Assembly (NCBI GenBank): GCA_027487245.1
Contig: JAIYDY010000052.1
Span: 1-38,137, forward strand
Source of the DNA: Hyphomicrobiales bacterium
GTDB lineage: Bacteria > Pseudomonadota > Alphaproteobacteria > Rhizobiales > Beijerinckiaceae
Length of the DNA: 38,137 bases
Direction of reading: 5' to 3'
Part shown: positions 17,371-25,829 of the stretch, in pieces
Layout: each line of letters opens with the position of its first letter
Numbering within the stretch: position 1 is the stretch's first letter
Translations under genes and position numbers: made by a program
Notes under the pieces: model-generated
Database searches by the model: none
Seen by the model: the letters and a program-made list of their open reading frames with translations, nothing else
What the model was told of the DNA's origin: nothing

Positions 17371-18753
17371 TCACGGACCGGAGACGGACGGCTTTAGACC
17401 AACCGCGGCCAGTGCCTGCGCCTGCCGCTGGCCAACTGTCTCGGCGGAGAAATTGGCCAGTTCATCCTCGATCAGACGGAAGAAGTTCATTTCCGTGCGC
17501 AGATGCAGGAAAACGCCGCCAAGCCCGATGGCGGCACGGTCCATGAACACGAATTCCTGCGGCACCGTGACCGGGCCCTTCTCCTTGAGCGCCTGATGCA
17601 CGCTGAACGCCTCGCGCCGGCCATAGGCACCGGGGCTGACCCCGTCGGCGATGGTGCGGACGCGGTCATCAAGCAGCGGTCCGTAGATAAACTTCGCCCA
17701 GATGTTGAGGATCTCGATCAGATCCTTGTTCAGGTTCTTGAAACCCCAGACCTCGTAGGCGTGGACGATCTGCGCCTCGTCGTTGCGCAGCAGGCCATTG
17801 CGCAGTTCGTTGACGCCATTGACGAAGGTCGGCGGGAAGATGCGCACGCAGCCATAATCGAGCAGGTTGAGCCCGCCCGGTTGTCCGTCCTGATCGAACA
17901 CGGTGTAGTTGCCCAGATGTGGGTCGCCGTGAATCACGCCATAGCGGATGAACGGCCGCCACCAGGCATGGAACATCGCCCGCGCGATGCGGTTGCGGGT
18001 GTCGAGGTCGGCCTCCTTGTGGCTCAGCAGCTTGCTGCCATCGAGCCAGTGCATGGTGAGCAGGCGGCGCGTGGACAGCGATGGCTCGACCTTCGGCACC
18101 CGCACATCGGGCGTCTCGGCCAGCATGAGCTGATACAGGGCGGCATGCTTGGCCTCGCGGTGATAGTCGAGTTCCTCGCGCACCCGTGCGCCCAGTTCCT
18201 TGGCGATCTCGCGGGTGTCGATGGCCTGGTCCATCTGCCGGTGCAGGGCCAGCAGCAATTGCAACTGCTTCAGGTCGGCCTCGACCGCCGATTCCATGTC
18301 CGGATACTGCAGCTTGCAGGCCAGCCGCGTGCCGTCGAGCGCGGTGGCCTTGTGAACCTGTCCGAGCGAGGCCGCGGCGGCAGGTTTCAGATCGAAGCTT
18401 TCGAAGCGCTGCCGCCAGTTGCCGCCCAGTTCCGCCATCATGCGCCGGTTGACGAACGCGACCCCCATGGGCGGTGCTTCCGATTGCAGCTTCTGCAACT
18501 CCTCGGCATATTCGGGCGGCACCACGTCGGGGATCGTGGCGATCAGTTGCGCCACCTTCATCAGCGGACCTTTCAGCCCACCCAGTGCCTGCGCCAGCGC
18601 CGCCGCATTGCGCGCGTCGCCACTGCTCGAACGCCCTGTCAGGAACGACGTCGCGATGCGGGCCGCCACCCCGCCGACATTGGCACCAACGCGGGCATAG
18701 CGCGTGGCACGGGCCGAAAAGCGGTTCTGTTCGGTATCGGGGGGAATGCTCAT
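17371..18753 (-). CDS. ABC1/UbiB family atypical kinase
   Basis: This 460-residue protein is of the ABC1/ADCK/UbiB atypical kinase family, whose members support ubiquinone biosynthesis or lipid handling. It shows the N-terminal extension with LMKVAQLIATIPDVVPPEYAEELQKLQSEAPPM (the KxGQ motif appears as KVAQ), the Ala-rich loop PAAAASLGQVHKA, the VAIK-type lysine in LACKLQYP, the catalytic loop VIHGDPHLGNY and the metal-binding LLDYGCVRIF. Length and layout fit the alphaproteobacterial AarF-like branch. It lies 55 bp after the BKACE gene on the same strand, so it may be the last gene of the pepF-BKACE-kinase cluster. I would not equate it with UbiB without phylogeny. Confidence 0.88.
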   Translation of the reverse strand: MSIPPDTEQNRFSARATRYARVGANVGGVAARIATSFLTGRSSSGDARNAAALAQALGGLKGPLMKVAQLIATIPDVVPPEYAEELQKLQSEAPPMGVAFVNRRMMAELGGNWRQRFESFDLKPAAAASLGQVHKATALDGTRLACKLQYPDMESAVEADLKQLQLLLALHRQMDQAIDTREIAKELGARVREELDYHREAKHAALYQLMLAETPDVRVPKVEPSLSTRRLLTMHWLDGSKLLSHKEADLDTRNRIARAMFHAWWRPFIRYGVIHGDPHLGNYTVFDQDGQPGGLNLLDYGCVRIFPPTFVNGVNELRNGLLRNDEAQIVHAYEVWGFKNLNKDLIEILNIWAKFIYGPLLDDRVRTIADGVSPGAYGRREAFSVHQALKEKGPVTVPQEFVFMDRAAIGLGGVFLHLRTEMNFFRLIEDELANFSAETVGQRQAQALAAVGLKPSVSGP

Positions 18754-18808
18754 TCCTGTCAGATAAGGCGCAGGCTGGCCCGCGCCAAGCGGCGATGGCG
18801 TCGCGGGG

Positions 18809-19690
18809 TCAAGCTGGCGCCAGCGCCTTGCGCACGTCGGCTGGCACAGCCAGCGTGCCGCCGGCCCTGACGATCAGTCCGGCTGCCTCGGACACCAGCG
18901 CGGGATTGCCGCGCTCCTCGCCGAACGGCGCATCCTCGAGGCCGACACGGACATGCACGCCGCGCCCGACAGCGTCTGCGATCAGCGGCCGGATATCGAC
19001 CTGAAGGCCCGCGATCATCGCCGGCGCTCCGGCTGCGCAGTCCGCCAGCAAGGCCAGATGCGCCGCGAGCGCCCAGCCACGCGGCGGAAAGCCCCAGGCA
19101 TAGCCATCCGAGAACATCAGGCGGTAGATCGGCACGGGCAGCGACGGATAGCAGGCAGCCAGCGCCGCCCCGGCGCGCGTGAACCCCGGCTCGTAGATCG
19201 CGAAGCTTGGATGAAGCCGGTGCCGTTCCGCAATCGCCATGCCTTCGCGGATATGCTCCTCGGGATTCTGGTAGACAAAGCCCGGCACGCCAGCCGCGAT
19301 GTCGCCAAACCCGGAAAAGTTGACGCTGCCCGGATCGATCACGCCCCATTCCACCAGCCCGCGCCGGCCAAGTTCATCAAGGTGGGCATACCGCCCGGAC
19401 GCAGACACCGTGTCGCCCGCAAATCCAGAGCCGGCAATTGGAATGGTGGGGTAGACGATGGCGTCGCAGCGGGCGCGGATGCCTTCGATCGCCGGCGCAT
19501 AGACCTGCCAGTCATCGGTCTGGCGGCCCGTCGCTTCGCCATAGACATGCAGGTGGATGATGGCAGCACCGGCCCTCGCCGCAGCAACCCCGTCGGCGAT
19601 GATCTCGGGAATGGTGATCGGGATGCCAGGCTGCAGACTCCGGCCCCATGGCCCGTTGATCGCCGCCTCGAGCCAGATCGGGCTTGTCAT
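18809..19690 (-). CDS. BKACE family (beta-keto acid cleavage, DUF849) enzyme
   Basis: The 293-residue TIM-barrel protein belongs to the beta-keto acid cleavage enzyme family, related to 3-keto-5-aminohexanoate cleavage enzyme. These zinc enzymes combine a beta-keto acid with acetyl-CoA to give acetoacetate and a new acyl-CoA. The zinc ligands are visible as His46 and His48 in IIHLHV and Glu252 in RVGLED, with Glu8 in LEAAINGPWG. The common HVRD segment is replaced by HVYGE, which may alter substrate binding. The ATG at 19690 overlaps the pepF stop by 4 bp. No lysine fermentation or carnitine genes are near, so the substrate is unknown. Confidence 0.88.
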   Translation of the reverse strand: MTSPIWLEAAINGPWGRSLQPGIPITIPEIIADGVAAARAGAAIIHLHVYGEATGRQTDDWQVYAPAIEGIRARCDAIVYPTIPIAGSGFAGDTVSASGRYAHLDELGRRGLVEWGVIDPGSVNFSGFGDIAAGVPGFVYQNPEEHIREGMAIAERHRLHPSFAIYEPGFTRAGAALAACYPSLPVPIYRLMFSDGYAWGFPPRGWALAAHLALLADCAAGAPAMIAGLQVDIRPLIADAVGRGVHVRVGLEDAPFGEERGNPALVSEAAGLIVRAGGTLAVPADVRKALAPA

Positions 19691-21555
19691 CCCATCTGCT
19701 CCAGCTCGATGATCATGCGCTCGATCAGGCCCAGCCCGATCTGCCAGAAGGCTGGATCGCGGGCATCGAGGCCGAACGGCGCCAGAACCTCGGAATGGTG
19801 CTTGGTGCCGCCCGCCGCCAACAGGGCGAAATAGCGGTCCTGGAAACCTTCCGCCGAGCGCTCGTAGACGCCGTAGAGCGAGTTCACCAAGCAGTCACCG
19901 AAGGCATAGGCATAGACGTAGAACGGTGAGTGGATGAAATGCGGGATATAGGTCCAGAAGGTTTCGTAGCCGGGCCCCAGCCTGATCGCGGGCCCCAGGC
20001 TCTCGGCCTGCACCGACATCCACAAGTCGCTGATCGCGTCGGCCGTCAGTTCGCCGTTCTTGCGCTCCTCGTGCAGCTTACGTTCGAAGGAATAGAACGC
20101 GATCTGGCGCACGACCGTGTTGATCATGTCCTCGACCTTGCTCGCCAGCATGGCCTTGCGCTGGCTCTGGCTGGTGGTGGCGTCGAGCAGGCGGCGGAAG
20201 GTCAGCATCTCGCCGAAAACCGAAGCGGTTTCGGCCAGAGTAAGCGGCGTCGGGGCCATCAGCGCGCCATTGTGTGCCGCCATCACCTGATGCACGCCAT
20301 GGCCGAGTTCGTGCGCCAGCGTCATCACATCGCGCGGCTTGCCCTGGTAGTTGATCAGCACATACGGATGGGCGGATGGCACGGTGGGGTGTGCGAAGGC
20401 GCCGGGGGCCTTTCCGGGCCTGACCGGCGCATCGATCCAGTTCTCGTCGAAGAAGCGGCGGGCAATGCCTGCCAGCCTTGGCGAGAAGGTCTCGTAGGCA
20501 CCGAGCACCGTATCACGCGCCTCGTCCCACGGAATCGCGCGCTGCTCGACCTTGGGCAAAGGAGCGTTGCGATCCCAGAAATCCAGCTCCGTCCTGCCGA
20601 ACCAGCCGGCCTTGAGCGCATAGTAGCGGTGTGACAGGCGCGGATAGGCGGCACGCACCGCGCTCACCAGCGCCTCGACCACCTCCGGCTCGACCCGGTT
20701 GGCAAGATGCCGCGACTGCGCGACATCGGTGAAGCCGCGCCACTTGTCCTGGATGTCCTTGTCCTTGGCCAGGGTGTTGGTGATCAGGGCAAAGGTCCGG
20801 GTGTGCTGGCCGAACACATTGGCCAGCGCTTCGGAACCCGCCTTGCGGACCTTGCCGTCACTGTCCTGAAGCTTGTTGAGCGTCGGCTCCAGCGTCAGTT
20901 CCTGATCGCCGACCTTGAAGCGCAGCGAGGCGATCGTTTCGTCGAACAGGCGGTTCCAGGCCGCCCGGCCGGTCACGGACTTCTCGTGGAACAATTGCTC
21001 GATCCGGTCGTCGAGCTGGTGCGGCTTGTCCTTGCGCATGTCATCGAGCCACGGCTTGTAGTGGCTGAGCGGCGGGGCAGAAGCCGCCGCATCGAGGACC
21101 TTGTCGTCGATGCGGTTGAGTTCGAGCATGAAGAACAGCAGCTCTGTCGAAGCGGCCGTGATGCGTTCCTGGGTATCGCCGTAGAACTTGGCCCGCTGCG
21201 GATCGGTGGTGTCGCCAGAATAGACCAGCCCTGCATAGGACATGATCCGGCCCATCAGATCATCAAGCACCTCGTAGGCCGCCACCGCGGCATGCAGCGC
21301 CACCGAGGCGTTAGGCCGGGCAGCGATGTCGGCCAGCTTGCCGCGATAAGTTGCGGCGAAATCCAGCGCCTGCGACGCAGCACGCTCCATGTCAGCCGAA
21401 AATGCGGGTGCGTCCATCGACGGGTAAAGATGCGTGAGGTCCCACTCCGGCAAGGTGCCGAGGTTGGGCTCGCGGTTCTGGCGCCGATAGGCCGCTTGCA
21501 CCGGGGCAAAGACCGCATCGGCAGGCAAGAGCCCGTGGTCTGTCGTGGGCGTCAT
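19687..21555 (-). CDS. pepF: M3 family oligoendopeptidase (PepF-like)
   Basis: This cytoplasmic zinc metallopeptidase of family M3 cleaves short peptides. The 622-residue protein has the catalytic HELGHGVH motif at residues 415-422 (His415, Glu416, His419), preceded by the conserved YVLINYQGKPRDVMTLAHE stretch and followed by AETASVFGEM, which supplies the third zinc ligand. The C-terminal part (FIHSPFYVYAYAFGDCLVNSLYG) is typical of PepF/M3B. The N-terminal DLTHLYPSMDAPAF is the usual oligoendopeptidase F lead. The start at 21555 lies about 50 bp from a good promoter match. It is the first gene of the pepF-BKACE-ABC1 kinase cluster. Confidence 0.93.
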   Translation of the reverse strand: MTPTTDHGLLPADAVFAPVQAAYRRQNREPNLGTLPEWDLTHLYPSMDAPAFSADMERAASQALDFAATYRGKLADIAARPNASVALHAAVAAYEVLDDLMGRIMSYAGLVYSGDTTDPQRAKFYGDTQERITAASTELLFFMLELNRIDDKVLDAAASAPPLSHYKPWLDDMRKDKPHQLDDRIEQLFHEKSVTGRAAWNRLFDETIASLRFKVGDQELTLEPTLNKLQDSDGKVRKAGSEALANVFGQHTRTFALITNTLAKDKDIQDKWRGFTDVAQSRHLANRVEPEVVEALVSAVRAAYPRLSHRYYALKAGWFGRTELDFWDRNAPLPKVEQRAIPWDEARDTVLGAYETFSPRLAGIARRFFDENWIDAPVRPGKAPGAFAHPTVPSAHPYVLINYQGKPRDVMTLAHELGHGVHQVMAAHNGALMAPTPLTLAETASVFGEMLTFRRLLDATTSQSQRKAMLASKVEDMINTVVRQIAFYSFERKLHEERKNGELTADAISDLWMSVQAESLGPAIRLGPGYETFWTYIPHFIHSPFYVYAYAFGDCLVNSLYGVYERSAEGFQDRYFALLAAGGTKHHSEVLAPFGLDARDPAFWQIGLGLIERMIIELEQMG

Positions 21556-21613
21556 GGGTCGGAACCTGTCATCTCAAGCGCACACATCAGGCAAGGACAT
21601 GCGTTGACATCAG

Positions 21614-21642
21614 CTTATGTGGTTTTTCCCTTGCGCAATCAA
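21614..21642 (-). promoter_or_regulatory. Candidate promoter for pepF
   Basis: On the minus strand TTGATT (21642-21637) and CATAAG (21619-21614) are separated by 17 bp, close to the -35/-10 arrangement of a housekeeping promoter. Transcription would begin near 21607, leaving about 50 nt before the pepF ATG at 21555. Confidence 0.45.
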
Positions 21643-21694
21643 CTGGCCGGCGGTGTCAGCGGGCTGCGACGTCTTGCCGGGCCATCCGGTCCGC

Positions 21695-21710
21695 TTAAGC
21701 GCCGCTTAAC
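21695..21710 (+). promoter_or_regulatory. CtrA binding site (full TTAA-N7-TTAAC)
   Basis: The sequence TTAAGCGCCGCTTAAC has TTAA at 21695-21698, exactly seven bases, and TTAAC at 21706-21710. This matches the consensus of the alphaproteobacterial cell-cycle regulator CtrA without mismatch. It lies 69 bp upstream of the response regulator ATG at 21779. A GANTC site (GATTC, 21746-21750), the target of the cell-cycle methyltransferase CcrM, lies between them. Confidence 0.75.
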
Positions 21711-21778
21711 CGTTGTGCCCGACAGTGCCCCGAAACGACACAGGCGATTCCCGCCGCGTCGTCTGGAATTGGACTGAG

Positions 21779-23275
21779 ATGAGCACCACCGTCCTGATTG
21801 TCGATGATGACCCGGTCCAGCGCCGCCTTCTGGAGGCGATGGTGCGGCGCTTTGGCTATGAAGCGCGCACCGCCGACAGCGGCACGGCGGCGGTCCGCAT
21901 GCTGACCGGCATGGAAGGCGAGGCGGTCGATCTGGTCATTCTCGATCTGGTGATGCCCGAGATCGATGGCATGGGGGTGCTGGCTGCGCTGAAGGACAAG
22001 GGGCTCGAAAAGCCGGTCATCGTCCAGACGGCCCATTCGTCGATCGAAACCGTCGTTGCCGCCATGCGCGCCGGCGCGTCCGACTTCGTCGTCAAGCCGG
22101 TGGGCGCTGAACGTCTTCAGGTCTCGATAAAGAATGCACTCAAGCTGGGCGCGCTGGAGGACGAGATCCGGCGCATGAAACGCCGCGCCTCCGGCACGCT
22201 GGGCTTCCACGACCTGAGCACCCGCAGCGCCGAGATGGCCCGCGTCGTGCGCCTTGCCGAGCGCGCCGCCAAGTCGAACATCCCGATCCTGATCGAGGGC
22301 GAATCGGGCGTCGGCAAGGAAGTGCTGGCCCGCGCCATCCAGGGATCGAGCGACCGCAAGGGCAAGCCCTTCGTGACCGTGAATTGCGGTGCCATTCCCG
22401 ATAATCTGGTCGAGTCCATCCTGTTCGGTCACGAAAAGGGCTCGTTCACCGGCGCGACCGAAAAGCACGTCGGCAAGTTCGTCGAAGCCAGCGGTGGCAC
22501 CCTGTTCCTCGACGAGGTTGGCGAGTTGCCGCTCGATGCGCAGGTCAAGCTGCTGCGCGCGATCCAGGAGGGCGAGGTCGACCCGGTCGGTGGCCGCAAA
22601 TCCGTGCGTGTCGACATCCGGCTGATCTCGGCCACAAACAAGAGCCTGCTCGAACAGGTCAAGCAGGGCCAGTTCCGCGAGGACCTGTACTATCGTCTCA
22701 ATGTCTTTCCGATCATGTTGCCGGCCCTGCGCTCGCGACGCGAGGACATCCCCGATCTGGCGAAATCCTTCGTGGCGCGCTTTTCCGCCGAAGAAGGCAA
22801 GCGCATCCGCGGGCTTTCGGCCGAGGCCGCGGCGCTGCTCCAGCGCTATGACTGGCCCGGCAACGTGCGCCAGCTCGAGAACGCCCTGTTCCGTGCCGTG
22901 GTCCTCTCCGATGGCGACGAACTGACCGTCGCCGAGTTTCCGCAGATCGCAGCCCAGGTCGATGGTTTCGATGTGCGCATTCCGCCCGCGCCGCAGCCCT
23001 ATGCCGTCACCTCGGGCGGAGCCGAGCCGCCGCGCATCATCCAGGTCCCGGTGCGCGACCCCAATGCCATCGATCTGACCGAAGGCTCGGACATGCGCCG
23101 CATGGATGATCTGGAGCGCGACATCATCAAGTTCGCTTTGCAGCATTACCGCGGACACATGTCGGAAATCTCGCGCAAGCTCGGTATTGGCCGGTCGACC
23201 CTCTACCGCAAGCTCAAGGATTACGGCCTTGAGGAAAGCGCCGGCCTCGACATCGCCGACGAAAATGCCGCCTGA
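21779..23275 (+). CDS. Sigma-54-dependent response regulator (NtrC family)
   Basis: The 498-residue protein has a receiver domain (about 1-120; acidic pocket Asp9-Asp11, phospho-acceptor Asp56 in LVILDLVMP, Lys106 in VVKPV), a sigma-54-interacting AAA+ domain (about 145-385; Walker A GESGVGKE, sigma-54 loop GSFTGA, Walker B region GGTLFLDEVGELP, arginine-finger region) and a C-terminal Fis-type helix-turn-helix (about 440-485, ISRKLGIGRSTLYRKLKDYGL). It activates sigma-54 promoters after phosphorylation. The frame opens at a TTG at 21713, but the ATG at 21779 starts the receiver properly. No partner kinase is adjacent. A perfect CtrA box upstream suggests cell-cycle control, as known for Caulobacter TacA. 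Targets are unknown. Confidence 0.93.
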   Translation: MSTTVLIVDDDPVQRRLLEAMVRRFGYEARTADSGTAAVRMLTGMEGEAVDLVILDLVMPEIDGMGVLAALKDKGLEKPVIVQTAHSSIETVVAAMRAGASDFVVKPVGAERLQVSIKNALKLGALEDEIRRMKRRASGTLGFHDLSTRSAEMARVVRLAERAAKSNIPILIEGESGVGKEVLARAIQGSSDRKGKPFVTVNCGAIPDNLVESILFGHEKGSFTGATEKHVGKFVEASGGTLFLDEVGELPLDAQVKLLRAIQEGEVDPVGGRKSVRVDIRLISATNKSLLEQVKQGQFREDLYYRLNVFPIMLPALRSRREDIPDLAKSFVARFSAEEGKRIRGLSAEAAALLQRYDWPGNVRQLENALFRAVVLSDGDELTVAEFPQIAAQVDGFDVRIPPAPQPYAVTSGGAEPPRIIQVPVRDPNAIDLTEGSDMRRMDDLERDIIKFALQHYRGHMSEISRKLGIGRSTLYRKLKDYGLEESAGLDIADENAA

Positions 23276-23457
23276 CCCTGCGCGGTTTGTGCGCTACCGC
23301 ACATCCCGCGACCAGACAGGGTGAATAACGGCGAAAACACGGGCCAAAATGCGAGAATTCGCCACATTCTGGCGACGTGTTGCAGGAATGTGATTGCCCG
23401 GCGCAAGAACCGGCGGCACTATCTGCCGATTCGATTTGAGCATCCGGGAGAATGAAA

Positions 23458-25527
23458 ATGGCCATGAGGCGCGTGACCTTGTCGGCGTCGCTTTTTGCCT
23501 TGTGTGCCGCGTTCCCCACCCTGATCGCCCCGGCCCTTGCCAGCGAAGAGAGTGCGTTTCCGGCACCGCCCGAGGCGTTCGAACTCGTGCTGACACCGTC
23601 CGATCTCGGACAGGGCCAGCCTGGCGCCACGCTCGCGCCAGTTGAGCCGGAACCACTGACAGCCACCCAACTCAGCGCTGCCGAAGTTGAGCGGAATTTT
23701 CCGGCGCCGCCAGAGCCGCCGCCTTTGGTCCTCGATTTTCCTGTTGAGAAGCCGGCAACGGACCTCGCCACGGCACCGGCCATGGAAACGCCCGCTGCAT
23801 TGCCAGCGGATTCCGGCATCGCCGCAGCGCCAGCGTCACCTGCCCCAGCAGAACCCGGTCCGATGCTGACAGCTGCCATCAAGCCGGCCGAGCCGGTCAT
23901 CGAACAGGACGCACCGACGCTGTCACCGCTGACGTCGGTCGCCCCCTCGCCTGCGGAAACGCCCGCCGCCGCGATCGTGCAGGATATCCCGGCCCCGCCC
24001 TATCCTGCCATCATCGTTCTCGACGAGCCCGCAACGCCGCCCGCCGCCGAGCCGGCGCGACCGGTGATCGCAGCGCCAGCAGCGCCGGACGAGATCACGC
24101 CGCTGCTGGCTGAACGGCTGGCAAAGGCCGTGGCCCAGCCGTGGCTGCCGGAGCGTGACGAACGGGCCATCATCTCCTTCTACGAAGCGCGCGGCCACAA
24201 GCCCTTGTGGCACTCCGCCGATGGCCTCACCGAGACCGGCCAGCGCCTGCGGTCGCAGCTCTCCCGTGCTGCAGAGGACGGCCTTCGCCCCGAGGACTAT
24301 GCCGCGCCGCGGCTGATCAATCCGCGGCCGCTCGATCTGGCCCTGGCGGACATCCGGTTGACAGCGCTGGCCGTGCGCTATGCGCGCGACGCGCGCGGTG
24401 GCCGCATCGACCCGCGCCGCCTGTCCGCACTCATCACGCCCAAGCTCGATCTGCCTGCGGCGAGCGAAGTTCTGGCCCGGCTTAACGGCCATGCCGAACC
24501 CGACAGGGTTCTGGCATCCTATCAGCCGACGCACGAGGGCTACCGCGCCCTGAAGGCCAAGCTGGCCGAGCTGCGCCAGTCCCAGCCGCAAGCGCAGCCC
24601 TCGGTCCGCATTCCTGCCGGTCCGGCCATCCGCATCGGCATGCGCGATGACCGCATCACCCTGATCCGTGCCCGTTTCGGCTTTGCGCCGGAGGATGGCC
24701 GCATGCACGATGCCGGTTTGGCAACGGTGGTGGCGAGCTTCCAGCGGGACAATGCGCTACCAGCCAATGGCGTGATCAACCGCGCCACGATCGACGCCAT
24801 GAACGGCGGCGACCCCTCTGCGAAAAGCGCCGATCTCATTGCCAACATGGAGCGCTGGCGCTGGCTTCCGGGCGATCTCGGGACCGAACATCTGATCGTC
24901 AACGTGCCCGAATACATGGTGCGCAAGGTCGAGAATGGAGAGGTCGTCCATGCCGCGCGCGTGGTTGTCGGCAAGGCCGAACGGCCGACGCCGATCTTCT
25001 CGGATCTGATGGACCACCTGGTCCTCAACCCGTCATGGACGATCCCGCCGACAATTCTGCGCCAGGACATCCTGCCCAAGCTTGCAGCCGACCCCGGCTA
25101 TGCGGAAAGGCGCGGCTACCAGGTGATCCGGCGCGGCAACAACATCACCGTGCGCCAGCCGCCCGGTCCCGGCAATGCCCTCGGCAATATCAAGTTCATG
25201 TTCCCGAACGACCATGCCGTCTACCTGCACGACACGCCGTCTCGGAACCTGTTCGCCTCGGCCCGGCGGGCCTATTCCTCCGGTTGCGTGCGCGTCGAGC
25301 GGCCTCTCAAGCTGGCCGAACTGGTTCTCGCCGGCACCGATGGCGGCTGGTCCGAACGGCGACTGCAAAGCCTTGTCGGTTCGGGCGAACGCACGATCCG
25401 GCTGACGCGCAAGCTGCCGATCCACATCGTCTACATGACGCAGGCGGTCGATGCTGATGGCACACTTCGCAACTTCGAGGACATCTACGGTTTTCAACGC
25501 AGGACTCGGGAAGCGCTTGGCCTGTGA
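23458..25527 (+). CDS. YcbB-like L,D-transpeptidase with repeat-bearing Ala/Pro-rich region
   Basis: This exported L,D-transpeptidase would form 3-3 cross-links in peptidoglycan. Of 689 residues, 1-29 are a signal peptide, and about 30-210 are a low-complexity Pro/Ala-rich stretch. The scaffold domain (about 215-370; FYEARGHKPLW, AAEDGLRPEDY), a peptidoglycan-binding domain (about 385-460; FQRDNALPANGVINRATIDAM) and the YkuD catalytic domain (about 470-640; LNPSWTIPPTIL, nucleophile Cys in SSGCVRV, conserved His in AVYLHDTP) follow. Two ATGs are possible. The one at 23458 has GGGAG 7 bp upstream, the one at 23452 only 1 bp, so I chose 23458. The Pro/Ala-rich region has three copies of a short PAPP...VL..P motif. 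It follows the response regulator by 182 bp. Confidence 0.92.
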   Translation: MAMRRVTLSASLFALCAAFPTLIAPALASEESAFPAPPEAFELVLTPSDLGQGQPGATLAPVEPEPLTATQLSAAEVERNFPAPPEPPPLVLDFPVEKPATDLATAPAMETPAALPADSGIAAAPASPAPAEPGPMLTAAIKPAEPVIEQDAPTLSPLTSVAPSPAETPAAAIVQDIPAPPYPAIIVLDEPATPPAAEPARPVIAAPAAPDEITPLLAERLAKAVAQPWLPERDERAIISFYEARGHKPLWHSADGLTETGQRLRSQLSRAAEDGLRPEDYAAPRLINPRPLDLALADIRLTALAVRYARDARGGRIDPRRLSALITPKLDLPAASEVLARLNGHAEPDRVLASYQPTHEGYRALKAKLAELRQSQPQAQPSVRIPAGPAIRIGMRDDRITLIRARFGFAPEDGRMHDAGLATVVASFQRDNALPANGVINRATIDAMNGGDPSAKSADLIANMERWRWLPGDLGTEHLIVNVPEYMVRKVENGEVVHAARVVVGKAERPTPIFSDLMDHLVLNPSWTIPPTILRQDILPKLAADPGYAERRGYQVIRRGNNITVRQPPGPGNALGNIKFMFPNDHAVYLHDTPSRNLFASARRAYSSGCVRVERPLKLAELVLAGTDGGWSERRLQSLVGSGERTIRLTRKLPIHIVYMTQAVDADGTLRNFEDIYGFQRRTREALGL

Positions 25528-25829
25528 GCAGAGATCGGGGCATGGCGGCGTGTGTCTTGATCTGCATCACGCAGGGGTCGGCTGCCTTGGGCCTTGGCTC
25601 TTGAACGTTTGCACGTTTTTGCCATGATTGGTGACTATGAGCCGGGTAGGGAGAAGCAGCCGCTTTCGGAGCCGCATCAACGTCTCCGGTGAGGGTTTGT
25701 TGATCCCATTTGTCAACGAAGGGTTAACCACCATCGGCAATGGTGTGCACTTCGGTGGAGTATCCGCTGAGTCCGTCGCGGCAGTCACAAGGTCATTGCC
25801 TGTTATGATCATCAGCGAGATGGTGGATC
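25528..25829. other. Intergenic region before the DUF882 gene
   Basis: This gap carries no credible gene; open frames on both strands lack family resemblance. It holds a weak hairpin with T-run (AACGT/ACGTT, 25604-25620, then TTT) that could end the transpeptidase transcript. It also holds a palindromic GGTTAACC (25722-25729), which looks like a CtrA half-site, and small inverted repeats (GTTGA...TCAAC near 25700; CACCAT/ATGGTG near 25730-25746). The promoter of the downstream gene must lie here. Confidence 0.4.

Noticed and set aside
21695..23158. A 487-codon minus-strand open frame opposite the response regulator
   Set aside because: The plus strand encodes an unmistakable receiver-AAA-Fis protein; the antisense product has no recognisable motif and no ribosome binding site.
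23288..23303. TGTGCG/CGCACA hairpin after the response regulator gene
   Set aside because: Six-bp stem with no T-run; could be chance in this composition, so not listed as a terminator.
23371..23383. A sigma-54 promoter-like sequence (TGGC...TTGCA) before the L,D-transpeptidase
   Set aside because: The spacing between GG and GC is 9 bases, while sigma-54 promoters need 10, so it is unlikely to work despite the tempting position after a sigma-54 activator.
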